Shown here: positions 8,197 to 16,764 of the stretch, piece by piece
How the letters are laid out: each line of letters starts with the position of its first letter
Position numbering within the stretch: position 1 is the stretch's first letter
Source of the DNA: CBDBCK01 sp965203345
Lineage (GTDB): Bacteria > Chloroflexota > Dehalococcoidia > Lucifugimonadales > Lucifugimonadaceae
Direction: 5' to 3'
Length of the DNA stretch: 64,000 nt
Assembly (NCBI GenBank): GCA_965203345.1
Contig: CBDBCK010000028.1
Coordinates: 496,001-560,000, forward strand
Notes under the pieces: model-generated
The model's database searches: none
The model's input: the letters and a program-made list of their open reading frames with translations, nothing else
Told to the model about the DNA's origin: nothing
Made by a program: the position numbers and the translations under genes

Positions 8197-9030
8197 TTAA
8201 GCAGGCATCCATGCTTTGAAACCTCTAGAAGGTACCAGCATGGATATGACGAATATGGTGGTGGTAGTCAAGGCAATCGCCGGCCCCGCTGGCAGGTTGA
8301 AATAGTAGGAAAGGTATAGCCCGATTACCACCGAACTCAGGCCGCTCAAAGTTGCTATGATTAGTATCCAGTTCAGTTTGCGTGCCAGTAACATAGCCGT
8401 TGCTGCTGGGGTCACCAACATAGACGCCGACAGTATTATGCCTACCGCTTGCACCGCAATCAGCACTACGACGGCTACAAGACCTAGCAACAGGTAGTCC
8501 ATTCTCCTGGTATTTATTCCCGCGACCTCTGCTCCGGCGGCATCGAAGCTCACGAACGTCAATTTATGGAAAAAAGCGGCGAGTATTAAACCGGCCGTTA
8601 TCGCCATCGCCAACGTCCAATAGACGTCGGACAAGCTCACTCCGAAGACCTGCCCAAGTAGTATATCTTCAAGGTTTATATTGACGGCTCTGGGTAACAA
8701 GGAGATCATGAGCACACCCGCGGCGAACAGTGTTGTGAACACTATGGCGATAGAGGTGTCAGCAAGGACGCCAGCTCTGCGCGTCAGGTAGCTTATGAAC
8801 ATGGCTGATCCTATAGCCGCTGGTAGCATTCCAGCCCAGGGGCTTACGCCCACTGCGAGTGCTCCAGCTATGCCCGGCAGTACCGCATGCGCTACAGCGT
8901 CTCCCATGAAGCCATACCCTCGCGTAACTATGAATATCCCTACTATCGGACATATGATTCCGATGAGAAGCGAAACCCAAAGGGCGCGCTGCATGAAACT
9001 GTATTGTAGCGGTTCAGCCAGCAGTTCCAT
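8197..9030 (-). CDS. Manganese/zinc-type ABC transporter permease
   Basis: Inner-membrane channel subunit of the ZnuB/MntB/TroC class (ABC-3 family). Several hydrophobic segments run through the whole protein. The conserved GFMGDAVAHAVLPGIAG block sits near the N terminus, and GIILSASMLVTPAATA near residue 200 is typical. The frame extends up to a TTG at 9117 overlapping the ATPase stop, but the ATG at 9030 with GGTGAGG eight bases ahead and the sequence MELLAEPLQYSFMQRAL fits the family start better (277 residues). It forms a two-gene unit with the ATPase. No solute-binding protein gene is beside them, so the substrate (Mn, Zn or Fe) is not settled. Confidence 0.88.
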   Translation of the reverse strand: MELLAEPLQYSFMQRALWVSLLIGIICPIVGIFIVTRGYGFMGDAVAHAVLPGIAGALAVGVSPWAGMLPAAIGSAMFISYLTRRAGVLADTSIAIVFTTLFAAGVLMISLLPRAVNINLEDILLGQVFGVSLSDVYWTLAMAITAGLILAAFFHKLTFVSFDAAGAEVAGINTRRMDYLLLGLVAVVVLIAVQAVGIILSASMLVTPAATAMLLARKLNWILIIATLSGLSSVVIGLYLSYYFNLPAGPAIALTTTTIFVISMLVPSRGFKAWMPA

Positions 9031-9113
9031 CCAGAGGACCTCACCAGGCGGTGATAGAACTCTGGCTGCGGCTGCATGCGTGCTGCAGCCGTTGCGGTTC
9101 TGATAGGTACAGT

Positions 9114-9875
9114 TCAACCATTTTTGAATAGCACTCCATGGTCTCCGTACAACTCTTCCAGCACTGCCGGCGTGAAAGCTTCTTCAGGGGGTCCGCAGGC
9201 GCATACGTGACCGTTTAGACACAAGACGTGGTCAAACCTGTCCGCGAGGTTTGTCAAGTCATGAGTGGACATCATTACGGTGCACCCTTCTGTACACACT
9301 TCCCTCAGAACCTCCACCAGCTCGTTTTGGGATGCGACGTCTACGCCACTGAACGCCTCGTCTAGGAGCAGTACATCCGCGTTTTGCGCAAGGGCGCGCG
9401 CAACAAAAGCTCGCTGTCTCTGACCGCCGGAAAGCTCATATATGGGGTCATTGCTCCTTTCAAGCAGCCCGACGCGTTTAAGAGCATCGCTCACTGCCTC
9501 TTTATCCTTTTGGGAAGGGAAGCCAAAAAGCTTTTTTCTTGCCGTTTGCCCCATCATTACCACTTGCCAGACGGTTATGGGGAATCGCCAGTTGACATTC
9601 TCAGATTGGGGGACATAGCCTATCCTGCCGCGTGCTTCAGAAGGCGGCCTACCCATTACACTTACCTCACCTCTGTCAAGCTCCACTAAACCCACTAGAG
9701 CGTCCATCAAGGTGGACTTGCCTCCACCATTGGGCCCGACTAAACCGACCATAGAGCCACGCGGAAAGGAAAAAGTAACATTGTCTATCGCCCGTAGCTC
9801 TCCATATATGACGCGTGCACCCTTTGCCTCAAGCGCAGGATGTACAGCAGCATTATCGTAAGATGCTATATTCAT
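9114..9875 (-). CDS. Metal ABC transporter ATP-binding protein
   Basis: 253 residues. Walker A GPNGGGKST at 47-55, the Q-loop in YVPQSENVNWRFP, the ABC signature LSGGQRQR, Walker B DVLLLDEAF, and the switch His in MMSTHDLTN are all present and in order. The YVPQ...DWxFP-like sequence is characteristic of the Mn/Zn/Fe chelate (ZnuC/MntA/TroB) group. It powers the permease encoded immediately downstream. The ATG at 9875 lacks an obvious ribosome site. An N-terminal ~18 residue extension precedes the usual family start. Confidence 0.92.
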   Translation of the reverse strand: MNIASYDNAAVHPALEAKGARVIYGELRAIDNVTFSFPRGSMVGLVGPNGGGKSTLMDALVGLVELDRGEVSVMGRPPSEARGRIGYVPQSENVNWRFPITVWQVVMMGQTARKKLFGFPSQKDKEAVSDALKRVGLLERSNDPIYELSGGQRQRAFVARALAQNADVLLLDEAFSGVDVASQNELVEVLREVCTEGCTVMMSTHDLTNLADRFDHVLCLNGHVCACGPPEEAFTPAVLEELYGDHGVLFKNG

Positions 9876-10338
9876 ATTTGAAAATTAGTTCTTTCCATAA
9901 GTGTGAATGCACTAAGAGGCGGTCTAGTCCATCTATTCAGACGTGCCTCCATGGTTTAGCTTTCTGCATTGAATATCTTCACTCTGTAATTTCTTGCCAG
10001 TACTTATGACACTAGAGTACTTTAATGATACCCAGTATCAATTATAGTTTTGCTTTACAGATTTGCAAGGCCTGGAGAATTAACTGTACAAAACACAACG
10101 GGCACTATTGAATAGCCCTTCGTCTTTATGACGGTCTCATAGAGGCTTGCAGGCGAAACCATTTCTAACGGTTTCGCCTGCAAGCAAGGTCTCTTAATAG
10201 TCGTCTGGGATAGTTGATATTTGACTTGGTCTAGCTAGGATATTGGCTAGGTGAAGTAAGCTGAAAGTTACTTACATACGCGTTGAACAGAACGTATCAA
10301 CCTTATGGGATGAGGCAATATGCCGTGGTACGTGTGTA
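9876..10338. other. Intergenic region between the ribosomal operon and the ABC transporter
   Basis: 463 bases with no convincing gene; short frames here have no recognisable content. The main feature is the perfect hairpin at 10145-10185. This stretch should hold the end of the ribosomal transcript and the start signals of the transporter genes, but I see no clear -35/-10 pair. Confidence 0.6.
10145..10185. terminator. Perfect 16-bp inverted repeat, possible terminator of the ribosomal operon
   Basis: Arms GCTTGCAGGCGAAACC (10145-10160) and GGTTTCGCCTGCAAGC (10170-10185) pair without mismatch around a 9-base loop. It lies about 155 bases downstream of the rpsI stop and before the transporter ATPase. 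There is no T-run on either side, so it is not a textbook intrinsic terminator. It could also be a processing site or a protein-binding palindrome. Confidence 0.5.
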
Positions 10339-10758
10339 TCAGCGTTTTGTATATTGGGGAGCTTTACGAGCGCGCCTAAGTCCGTACTTTTTACTTTCCT
10401 TCATACGGGGATCTCTGGTGAGTAGCCCTGCTTTCTTGATATCAGGGCGCAACTTCTCGTCCATAACTATCAACGCTCGTGCCAAGCCGTGCGAAAATGC
10501 CCCTACCTGTCCGTGCACTCCGCCTCCATGCGTCTTGGCTTCTACCGTTACCTTACCGGTGAGCCCGACTACCTCAAGCGGCTTTAAGGCTTCGCTTATC
10601 CACTGATGGGTCGGGAATACAGTTTCCGCAGGCTTTTCATTGACTACGACTTCCCCCGGCATGTTATAAATTCTCACTCTGGCGATGGCATTCTTACGGC
10701 GCCCTGTACCATAATAGTAGTTACCTCTATCCTTTTGGGCTTCCTCTTGTTGGGTCAA
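10339..10758 (-). CDS. rpsI: 30S ribosomal protein S9
   Basis: Last gene of the ribosomal super-operon. 139 residues with the family core: YYGTGRRKNAIARVRI at the start, GGGVHGQVGAFSHGLARAL in the middle, and the basic tail GLRRARKAPQYTKR that reaches the P-site tRNA in known ribosomes. The ATG overlaps the rplM stop by 4 bases, which suggests translational coupling to L13, its usual partner. Confidence 0.98.
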   Translation of the reverse strand: MTQQEEAQKDRGNYYYGTGRRKNAIARVRIYNMPGEVVVNEKPAETVFPTHQWISEALKPLEVVGLTGKVTVEAKTHGGGVHGQVGAFSHGLARALIVMDEKLRPDIKKAGLLTRDPRMKESKKYGLRRARKAPQYTKR

Positions 10759-11282
10759 TTGGCCTTCTCCTCTTTGGCATCATTCGTGTTACCATTGTTG
10801 GCGCTGTCCGAAACCTTCGGGATTTGAATGTGCTTCTGCTCCTTTATCTTTGCAGGGGAGGCTACTTGAGCTTCGTGCGGATGCTCACCTTCTGGATAGA
10901 CCTTAAGACGCTTCAGCATCGGTTCGGTGAGCTTGTTCTTGGGCAGCATACCTTTTACAGCATGCTTGATGATCCTGTCAGGATGGTCGGCCAATACAAC
11001 TTCAAAGGGCGTCTCTTTACGTCCTCCAGGTCTACCGCTGTGCCTTACGTAGGTCTTCAGAGAGCGCTTACCGCCGGTGACCTTGATGTGTTTGGCGTTA
11101 ATCACTACCACAAAGTCGCCGCACAGAAGATGGGGAACATAGCCGGGTTTAAGTTTGCCCATGAGATACTGAGCAACGTCGCTGGCTAACCTTCCGAGCG
11201 GGCGATCCTTCGCGTCTAGGACATGCCACTCAGCGATAAAGGTAGCGGGAGATGGGCTATAGTGTTTTAGTTTGACGGTCAT
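10755..11282 (-). CDS. rplM: 50S ribosomal protein L13 with C-terminal extension
   Basis: Family core WHVLDAKDRPLGRLAS, GDFVVVINA, GMLPKN and LKVYPEGEHPHEAQ is complete. The ATG at 11282 with AAGGAAAG just upstream gives the normal N terminus (MTVKLKHYSP). A longer frame starting at 11333 runs into truA and is not the start. After the usual end there are about 33 extra charged residues (Lys/Glu/Asn-rich), so the protein is 175 residues against about 142 normally. Confidence 0.97.
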   Translation of the reverse strand: MTVKLKHYSPSPATFIAEWHVLDAKDRPLGRLASDVAQYLMGKLKPGYVPHLLCGDFVVVINAKHIKVTGGKRSLKTYVRHSGRPGGRKETPFEVVLADHPDRIIKHAVKGMLPKNKLTEPMLKRLKVYPEGEHPHEAQVASPAKIKEQKHIQIPKVSDSANNGNTNDAKEEKAN

Positions 11283-11304
11283 TTTTCTTTCCTTAATACA
11301 CAGT

Positions 11305-12078
11305 CTATGATTCGTTGAAAACGGAGGACGCAAAGGATGAATCCGGATACCCTACTTTTGTCAGACAAAGTCCATGCGCGGGCATCGGGTTGAATTTGCG
11401 CTTTCCGTCGGCTATTTCAGTGGCTTCCAAAATTTCTTCAACCGATGTGCGTCCGGATCCTACGGTTGTTAGTGCGTAAGTCATGCGCCTTACCTGCTGA
11501 TAAAGGAAGCCGTCAGCCCGAACTTTGAAATACACAATAGAGTCTTTACGCCAAACCCTGGCGTACTGAAGGGTCCGTACAGTGGAAGAGTATTTGGCCT
11601 CACGCCGTCCACAGAAGGCTGAGAAGTTTCGCCGACCAACCAGGCGTTGTGCTGCGTCATTCATCCGGTCTTCATTAAGTGGGTGAGACCAGTGGGACAA
11701 GGTGCGACGATATAGGGCAGGAGGGGTTAGGGAGTCACTTATTGAGTAGACGTATTCACGATATGAGGCGTCACGTCTAGGGTCAAAGTCTGGTGTTGCG
11801 GTATCGGCATTGATAATCTTCACGTCGTCAGCGAGGTTGTGATTCAACGCGCGCAATATTATATCGGGCGGCCTGCTTTTTTCAGTATCAATGCTTGCTA
11901 TTTGACCGATACAGTGAACGCCGGCGTCTGTTCGGCTGGCGAAGCGCACGGGACGCGCCTCACCAAATGTCCGGAAGAGGCTAGACTGGAGTTCGCCTTG
12001 TACTGTACGCAGCCCCGGCTGATATTGAGAACCGTGAAAGTTGGCGCCATCGTACTCTAGCTTCAAAATGAAGCGCAC
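11305..12078 (-). CDS. truA: tRNA pseudouridine(38-40) synthase
   Basis: Makes pseudouridine at positions 38-40 of the tRNA anticodon stem. 257 residues. The catalytic Asp is D51 in FASRTDAGVH; LKLEYDGANFHGSQ opens the protein and RADGFLYQQVRRM is the conserved C-terminal motif. It sits between rplQ and rplM, as in many Gram-positive and Chloroflexota operons. Confidence 0.96.
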   Translation of the reverse strand: MRFILKLEYDGANFHGSQYQPGLRTVQGELQSSLFRTFGEARPVRFASRTDAGVHCIGQIASIDTEKSRPPDIILRALNHNLADDVKIINADTATPDFDPRRDASYREYVYSISDSLTPPALYRRTLSHWSHPLNEDRMNDAAQRLVGRRNFSAFCGRREAKYSSTVRTLQYARVWRKDSIVYFKVRADGFLYQQVRRMTYALTTVGSGRTSVEEILEATEIADGKRKFNPMPAHGLCLTKVGYPDSSFASSVFNES

Positions 12079-12086
12079 TTGACGTC

Positions 12087-12467
12087 TTACTCGCTTTCTC
12101 TGACGTCAATAAGCTGTTCCGTTAGTTCTATGACGGCTAGATGTGCTCCATCTCCTGTACGAGGAGGTAACTTGACTATTCGGGTGTATCCGCCGGATCT
12201 GTCCTCAAATAACGGTGCCAGGTCGTCAAAGAGAGTTTTAACTATCCTTTTTTGAGTGATGAAAGCGGCGGCTCTGCGTCTAGAGTGGAGGTCTCCTTTA
12301 CGCCCCAATGTGATGACGCGCTCAACTATTGGCTGAACCGCTTTTGCTTTGGCAATAGTGGTTTTGACCTTCCCGTGCAACAATATGTCGGTTGTCAAAG
12401 TCCGGTACAAAGCTCTTCTCTTGGAAGAGGTTCTCCCTAGATGACGTATGCCTGACTTGTGTCTCAC
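12087..12467 (-). CDS. rplQ: 50S ribosomal protein L17
   Basis: 126 residues beginning MRHKSGIRHLGRTSSKRRAL, the standard L17 N terminus. The conserved LLHGKVKTTIAKAKAVQP and the C-terminal GGYTRIVKLPPRTGDGAHLAVIEL follow. The start overlaps the rpoA stop (ATGA), the classical alpha-operon arrangement. Confidence 0.98.
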   Translation of the reverse strand: MRHKSGIRHLGRTSSKRRALYRTLTTDILLHGKVKTTIAKAKAVQPIVERVITLGRKGDLHSRRRAAAFITQKRIVKTLFDDLAPLFEDRSGGYTRIVKLPPRTGDGAHLAVIELTEQLIDVRESE

Positions 12468-13456
12468 GTGCTCGTCTCGGTGCCGTTTCCGTCTGACTCG
12501 GTTTCTTCGGGCAAGAAGCCCTTCTCTTTTAGAACTGAGAAGAGTTCGGTGTAGGACTTTTTCCCTAAGTTGTTTATCTTCATAATTTCGCTCTTCTTCA
12601 TCTGAAGCACTTCTCCGATTCTGGCCAATCCATGCCGTCTGAGACTGTTTTGTGTTCTGGCCGAGAGCTGCAAATCTTCTATGAGTGTGTTCATCGCTTC
12701 AGGCGAACTGCCATGCATAAGCGTTTCATCTTCCTGTACCTCACCGAACCGAGCTACGAGGTGAATCTGTTTTGCAAGCAGTTCCCCTGCCTTCTTTAAG
12801 GCGTCCTCCGGCGATATGGTCAAGTCTGTCCACACTTCCAGTATCAGTCGCTCATAAGTGGTGTCTGAACCCACACGCGTGGGCTCTACTTTGAAGTTCG
12901 CTTTGCGTATAGGCGTGAAGACCGCGTCTACAGGTATTGTACCTATGTCACGATCAGGATTCTTTACAGAAGGGCTGGGCCGGTATCCCACTCCTTGTTC
13001 AATGTTCAGTTCAATAGTCAGCTTCTCTGTCTCAGACTCACAATAAGCGAGGTAGTGATCAGGGTTGACCACCTCAAAATCGGCCGAAGCCTGTACGTCT
13101 CCGGCTGTAACTACCCCTCCGCCAGACACTTCTATGCGCAATTTCCCGGGACGATTCGATTGAGACTTGATCCGGATACCCTTTACGTTAAGCAGAAACT
13201 GGATAACGTCTTCTCGCATATTTTTCATAGCGGTAAATTCGTGCAAGACAGACTCTATCTTTACCCACGTTACTGCAGCCCCCGGAAGTGAGCTTAGCAA
13301 AACTCTTCGCAGCGGATTGCCTATAGTTGTCCCCCAGCCTCTGGGAAGCGGCTCTATAACAAAAATACCGTATGAGTCGGTCATCTTCTCTGCGCGTATG
13401 GATACTTTAGTTTCTTCCTCCGGCTTGACCTCTTGAAATGGCAAAACTTGAACCAT
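12464..13456 (-). CDS. rpoA: RNA polymerase alpha subunit
   Basis: 330 residues, full length. The N-terminal dimerisation domain shows FVIEPLPRGWGTTIGNPLRRVLLSSLPG, and the interdomain part has RVGSDTTYERLILEVWTDLTI. The C-terminal HhH domain from about residue 255 (LQLSARTQNSLRRHGLARIGEVLQM, then NNLGKKSYTE) contacts activators and UP elements. It nucleates the polymerase and is co-transcribed with S4 and L17. Confidence 0.98.
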   Translation of the reverse strand: MVQVLPFQEVKPEEETKVSIRAEKMTDSYGIFVIEPLPRGWGTTIGNPLRRVLLSSLPGAAVTWVKIESVLHEFTAMKNMREDVIQFLLNVKGIRIKSQSNRPGKLRIEVSGGGVVTAGDVQASADFEVVNPDHYLAYCESETEKLTIELNIEQGVGYRPSPSVKNPDRDIGTIPVDAVFTPIRKANFKVEPTRVGSDTTYERLILEVWTDLTISPEDALKKAGELLAKQIHLVARFGEVQEDETLMHGSSPEAMNTLIEDLQLSARTQNSLRRHGLARIGEVLQMKKSEIMKINNLGKKSYTELFSVLKEKGFLPEETESDGNGTETST

Positions 13457-13464
13457 TGACTTCC

Positions 13465-14085
13465 TTACCTCCTTGAATAGTATTCGATGATCAAGCGGGT
13501 ATCCAGCCCCAGCTCTCTTTCAACGGCAGTAGGTATACCTGCTACCCTTCCGGTCATTTCTCTCTTGTTGACTTCTACCCAATCGGGTGGGCGGGTTTCA
13601 GATAGATTTTCTTTGGCTGCCTCGTAAATTGCCTTCTTCTTGGACGATTCTTTCCAAGATATAGTGTCTCCCGATTTCACACTGTACGATGGTATGTCAA
13701 CAGAGTGACCATTGATCTGTATATGCCCATGGTTTACAGCTTGGCGCGCCTGTGGACGCGTTCGGAAAAATCCCATACGAAACACCACGTTGTCAAGGCG
13801 ATTTTCAAGTATCTGAAGAAGCAGGTCACCCGTAATTCCCTGCTTGCGGGAGGCTTTGGCATAGTAACGTCTGAACTGCCCCTCCTGTACGCCATATATC
13901 GCTCGGGTTTTCTGTTTCTCTCGCAGACGTATACCGAACTCCGAGAGACGCGACTGGCGCTGATTACCGCGATCACCTGGCAGAGACCGTCGTTTCTCCC
14001 AAGCACATTTCCCTTGAGGGCGTTCGCACATCTTCACACCGTAACGGCGACAGTTTTTGCAGGTAGGGCCTGTATATCTGGACAT
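13465..14085 (-). CDS. rpsD: 30S ribosomal protein S4
   Basis: 206 residues. It starts MSRYTGPTCKNCRRYGVKMCERPQGKCAW: four cysteines in a C-x2-C ... C-x5-C pattern that marks the zinc-binding (C+) type of S4. The S4 RNA-binding domain follows (RLDNVVFRMGFFRTRPQARQAVNHGHI). S4 is a primary 16S rRNA binder and the repressor of this operon in some bacteria; no such leader structure is evident here. Confidence 0.97.
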   Translation of the reverse strand: MSRYTGPTCKNCRRYGVKMCERPQGKCAWEKRRSLPGDRGNQRQSRLSEFGIRLREKQKTRAIYGVQEGQFRRYYAKASRKQGITGDLLLQILENRLDNVVFRMGFFRTRPQARQAVNHGHIQINGHSVDIPSYSVKSGDTISWKESSKKKAIYEAAKENLSETRPPDWVEVNKREMTGRVAGIPTAVERELGLDTRLIIEYYSRR

Positions 14086-14127
14086 ATTATGCTTTTGTGT
14101 ATCCTTGTATGAACGAAGAGATCTGCT

Positions 14128-14514
14128 TCAGTTTCTGGGCTTTTTTCTTGGTCGGCAACCGTTGTGGGGCATAGGAGTGCTGTCTTTTATGCTGACTATC
14201 CGTACACCTGCAGCTTGTATTGCTCTTATAGCCGCTTCCCGTCCGCTTCCTGGGCCTTTTACAAAGACGTCCACTGTGCGCATCCCATGTTCCATAGCTA
14301 ATCGAGCAGACTCTGCTCCGGCTCGCTGGGCGGCGAAAGCCGTAGATTTTCTGGAGCCCTTGAAGCCCATCGAACCCGCGCTCGTCTGGGCGATGACATC
14401 CCCGTTCTGGTCAGTCATGCTTATGAGCGTGTTGTTGAAGGTCGAGTTAATGTAAGCCCGTCCCTGCGGAACAAATTTCTTATCTTTTTTTCTCGTTCGT
14501 TGTCTTTTAGCCAT
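14128..14514 (-). CDS. rpsK: 30S ribosomal protein S11
   Basis: 128 residues with the invariant AYINSTFNNTLISMTDQNGD segment, SAGSMGFKGSRKSTAFAAQ and the C-terminal IKDSTPMPHNGCRPRKK. It follows rpsM with a 9-base gap. Complete and ordinary. Confidence 0.98.
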   Translation of the reverse strand: MAKRQRTRKKDKKFVPQGRAYINSTFNNTLISMTDQNGDVIAQTSAGSMGFKGSRKSTAFAAQRAGAESARLAMEHGMRTVDVFVKGPGSGREAAIRAIQAAGVRIVSIKDSTPMPHNGCRPRKKPRN

Positions 14515-14523
14515 ATCCTTTGT

Positions 14524-14907
14524 CTAATGCCTCGGAGCACGCCCCCTTCCTGCCACAGTCTGAGGACGTCCGCGCTTTTGACGAGCGTTAGTCTTTGTAC
14601 GTTGACCGCGCAGAGGTAACCTTTTTCGATGACGCAAGCCTCGATATGTCTGAATATCGCCTAACCGACGTATATTCAGCTGAATCTCGCGTCGCAAGTC
14701 CCCCTCTATCTTTATGGAGCTAGCCGTTATCGCCGCGCGAATAGAAGCTACCGCGTCGTCTGAAAGGTCACGAACCCGCATATTGGGGTCCAAGCCCGTT
14801 TCGGCTATTATCTTCTGGGAGGAGTGCCGTCCGACTCCAAAAATTCGGGTAAGACCTATCTCTAACCGTTCGTTGTCTGGAATTCTTACTCCTGCTATGC
14901 TTGCCAT
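14524..14907 (-). CDS. rpsM: 30S ribosomal protein S13
   Basis: 127 residues: MASIAGVRIPDNERLEIGLTRIFGVGRH at the start, an HhH-like segment, then YRGLRHRKRLPLRGQRTKTNAR, the conserved C-terminal tRNA-contacting tail. It lies directly after rpmJ, ten bases apart. Confidence 0.98.
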   Translation of the reverse strand: MASIAGVRIPDNERLEIGLTRIFGVGRHSSQKIIAETGLDPNMRVRDLSDDAVASIRAAITASSIKIEGDLRREIQLNIRRLGDIQTYRGLRHRKRLPLRGQRTKTNARQKRGRPQTVAGRGRAPRH

Positions 14908-14917
14908 GCTTGTTTTT

Positions 14918-15031
14918 TTACCCCTGTCTCTGCTTGTGGTTAGGGTTTGTACATAAAACTCTTACGACTCTGCGCCTGCGGATGATACGGCACTGGGGAC
15001 AAAGCTTCTTCGTCGATGTTCTTACCTTCAT
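14918..15031 (-). CDS. rpmJ: 50S ribosomal protein L36
   Basis: 37 residues, a very short gene. It translates to MKVRTSTKKLCPQCRIIRRR, then a VVRVLCTNPNHKQRQG tail. Cys11, Cys14, Cys27 and His32 form the zinc ribbon of the C+ type of L36. The ATG (15029-15031) overlaps the infA stop (ATGA). Position between infA and rpsM is the canonical one. Confidence 0.97.
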   Translation of the reverse strand: MKVRTSTKKLCPQCRIIRRRRVVRVLCTNPNHKQRQG

Positions 15032-15270
15032 TTGCTCCCATCCTGAGCGGGTGTTTTAAAACGATAAGTGATGCGCCCTCGACTAAGATCATACGGCGAG
15101 AGCTCTACCAATACGCTATCGCCCACTACTATGCGTATGAAGTTCTTACGGATTTTGCCTGATGCGTGGGCAAGCACCGAATGGCCGTTAGGTAGTAAGA
15201 CTTTGAATGAAGCGTTAGGTAAGGCCTGAGACACTTGTCCTTGAACCTCTATGACGTCTTTTTTTGTCAT
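15028..15270 (-). CDS. infA: Translation initiation factor IF-1
   Basis: 80-residue OB-fold protein that occupies the 30S A site during initiation. Conserved IEVQGQVSQALPNASFKVLLPNGH, then GKIRKNFIRIVVGDSVLVELSPYDLSRGRI (quoted in parts of the family pattern) are present. The start overlaps the end of map by four bases. Confidence 0.97.
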   Translation of the reverse strand: MTKKDVIEVQGQVSQALPNASFKVLLPNGHSVLAHASGKIRKNFIRIVVGDSVLVELSPYDLSRGRITYRFKTPAQDGSK

Positions 15271-16079
15271 AGGGGATCCTCTAGCGGTGTAGAAGTGAGA
15301 ACTTCAGGACCATCCACAGTTATAGCCACAGTATCCTCAAAGTGAGCAGAAAGTGAACCATCCGCGGTAACTACGGTCCATCCGTCATCCAAGGTGCGGG
15401 TTCGCCAAGTGCCGATATTCACCATGGGTTCTATGGCTATAACCGCTCCGATGGGCAGTAAAACTCCTGAACCAGGGTTGCCAAAATTAGGTATCTGTGG
15501 AGGTTCATGCAAAGCTTCTCCTACGCCGTGTCCTACATATTCCCTGACTACGTTGAAGTCGTATCGAGCTACGTACTCCTCTATGACGCTTCCCAGATCT
15601 CCAGTGCGGCTTCCAGGCATCGCTGTAGCGATTGCTAGATCAAGCGATGTTTTGGTAATATCCAGAAGACGCTTTTTATCCTCATTGTCAGACTGAACTA
15701 AAGCTGTACGGGCAGTGTCGCTATACATACCACCTACTATGGCTCCGCAATCTATGGAGACTATATCGCCTTTTTTCAAGGCACGCTCTCCCGGTATTCC
15801 ATGTACTATTTCCTCATTTATAGATATACATGTGGTCGCTGGAAAGCCATAAAGTCCCAGAAAAGCCGGAGTCGCTCCCATACTCTCTATCTCGTATTTA
15901 GCGATACTGTCGAGTTCAACCGTAGTAATCCCGGGCTCTATAGCATCCAAGGCCTTTTTGACCGACAACGCGGCGATAGCTCCTGCTTCTCGCATCCTCT
16001 CGATCTGGCTTGGAGTCTTTATCTTCAGCCCCTCCTTTTCAACGGGAGCGTGCTTTATATTGGTCTTAACTAAATTCAT
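15267..16079 (-). CDS. map: Methionine aminopeptidase, type I
   Basis: Removes the initiator Met from new proteins; cytosolic di-metal enzyme. 270 residues. The pita-bread fold is shown by KTPSQIERMREAG at the start, metal ligands in VSIDCGAIVGGMYSD, the His in YVGHGVGEALHEPPQIPNFG, and Glu ligands in IEPMVN and HFEDTVAIT. About 20 residues precede the usual start. Its place between adk and infA is standard. Confidence 0.97.
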   Translation of the reverse strand: MNLVKTNIKHAPVEKEGLKIKTPSQIERMREAGAIAALSVKKALDAIEPGITTVELDSIAKYEIESMGATPAFLGLYGFPATTCISINEEIVHGIPGERALKKGDIVSIDCGAIVGGMYSDTARTALVQSDNEDKKRLLDITKTSLDLAIATAMPGSRTGDLGSVIEEYVARYDFNVVREYVGHGVGEALHEPPQIPNFGNPGSGVLLPIGAVIAIEPMVNIGTWRTRTLDDGWTVVTADGSLSAHFEDTVAITVDGPEVLTSTPLEDPL

Positions 16080-16111
16080 AGCGCGCGTAATTATATTGCA
16101 ACTGCTTTGAG

Positions 16112-16759
16112 TTAATGGGTGTTCTTTAGGTCTAAAGCTGCCAAAATATTGTTAAAAACTTGTTCTACGGAACCTGCCCCATCTATGGTAGCCAGACGGT
16201 CTTTTTGTTTATAGTAATCAATCAACGGTAAAGTTTGTTCCCGATAAATCTCAAGCCTCTTTCTAACCACCTCTGGTTTGTCGTCCTCCCGCATCAAGAG
16301 CCTTCCTCCGCAGTCTGGGCACTCGTCCTTATGGGCTACAAGGTCGCTCTCAGCGGGATAAGGCGTACGGCAATCCATACATACTACACGTCCGGCTATG
16401 CGTCGCACAATCTCTTCCGTGGAAGCCGTTACATTTACTGCCTTGTATAGCTGCTTATCCAAGCCCTCTAATATTCTGTCTAAAGCTTGTGCTTGTATTA
16501 TGGTTCTTGGGAAACCGTCCAAAAGTGCAGAACCAAGTTTATTTATGCGGGATTCCAGCATGGCGAGTACTATGCCGTCTGGAACAAGATCCCCTGAAAC
16601 AACGTATTCTTTTGCTTTCACTCCAAGTGTGGTCTCAGACTCTATTTCGGCGCGGAGTATGTCGCCGGTTGATACATGTTCTAGCTTGAGCTTATCGGAA
16701 AGCAAAGAAGACTGTGTACCCTTGCCAACTCCGGGCGGACCAAGCAAAACGATGAACAT
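16112..16759 (-). CDS. adk: Adenylate kinase, zinc-lid type
   Basis: Interconverts ATP + AMP and 2 ADP. 215 residues. The P-loop GPPGVGKGT is at 7-15, the AMP-binding LLDGFPRTIIQAQAL is present, and the LID domain carries CMDC ... CPDC, the four-Cys zinc site of Gram-positive-type long adenylate kinases. Starts five bases after the secY stop. Confidence 0.98.
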   Translation of the reverse strand: MFIVLLGPPGVGKGTQSSLLSDKLKLEHVSTGDILRAEIESETTLGVKAKEYVVSGDLVPDGIVLAMLESRINKLGSALLDGFPRTIIQAQALDRILEGLDKQLYKAVNVTASTEEIVRRIAGRVVCMDCRTPYPAESDLVAHKDECPDCGGRLLMREDDKPEVVRKRLEIYREQTLPLIDYYKQKDRLATIDGAGSVEQVFNNILAALDLKNTH

Positions 16760-16764
16760 CTTAG

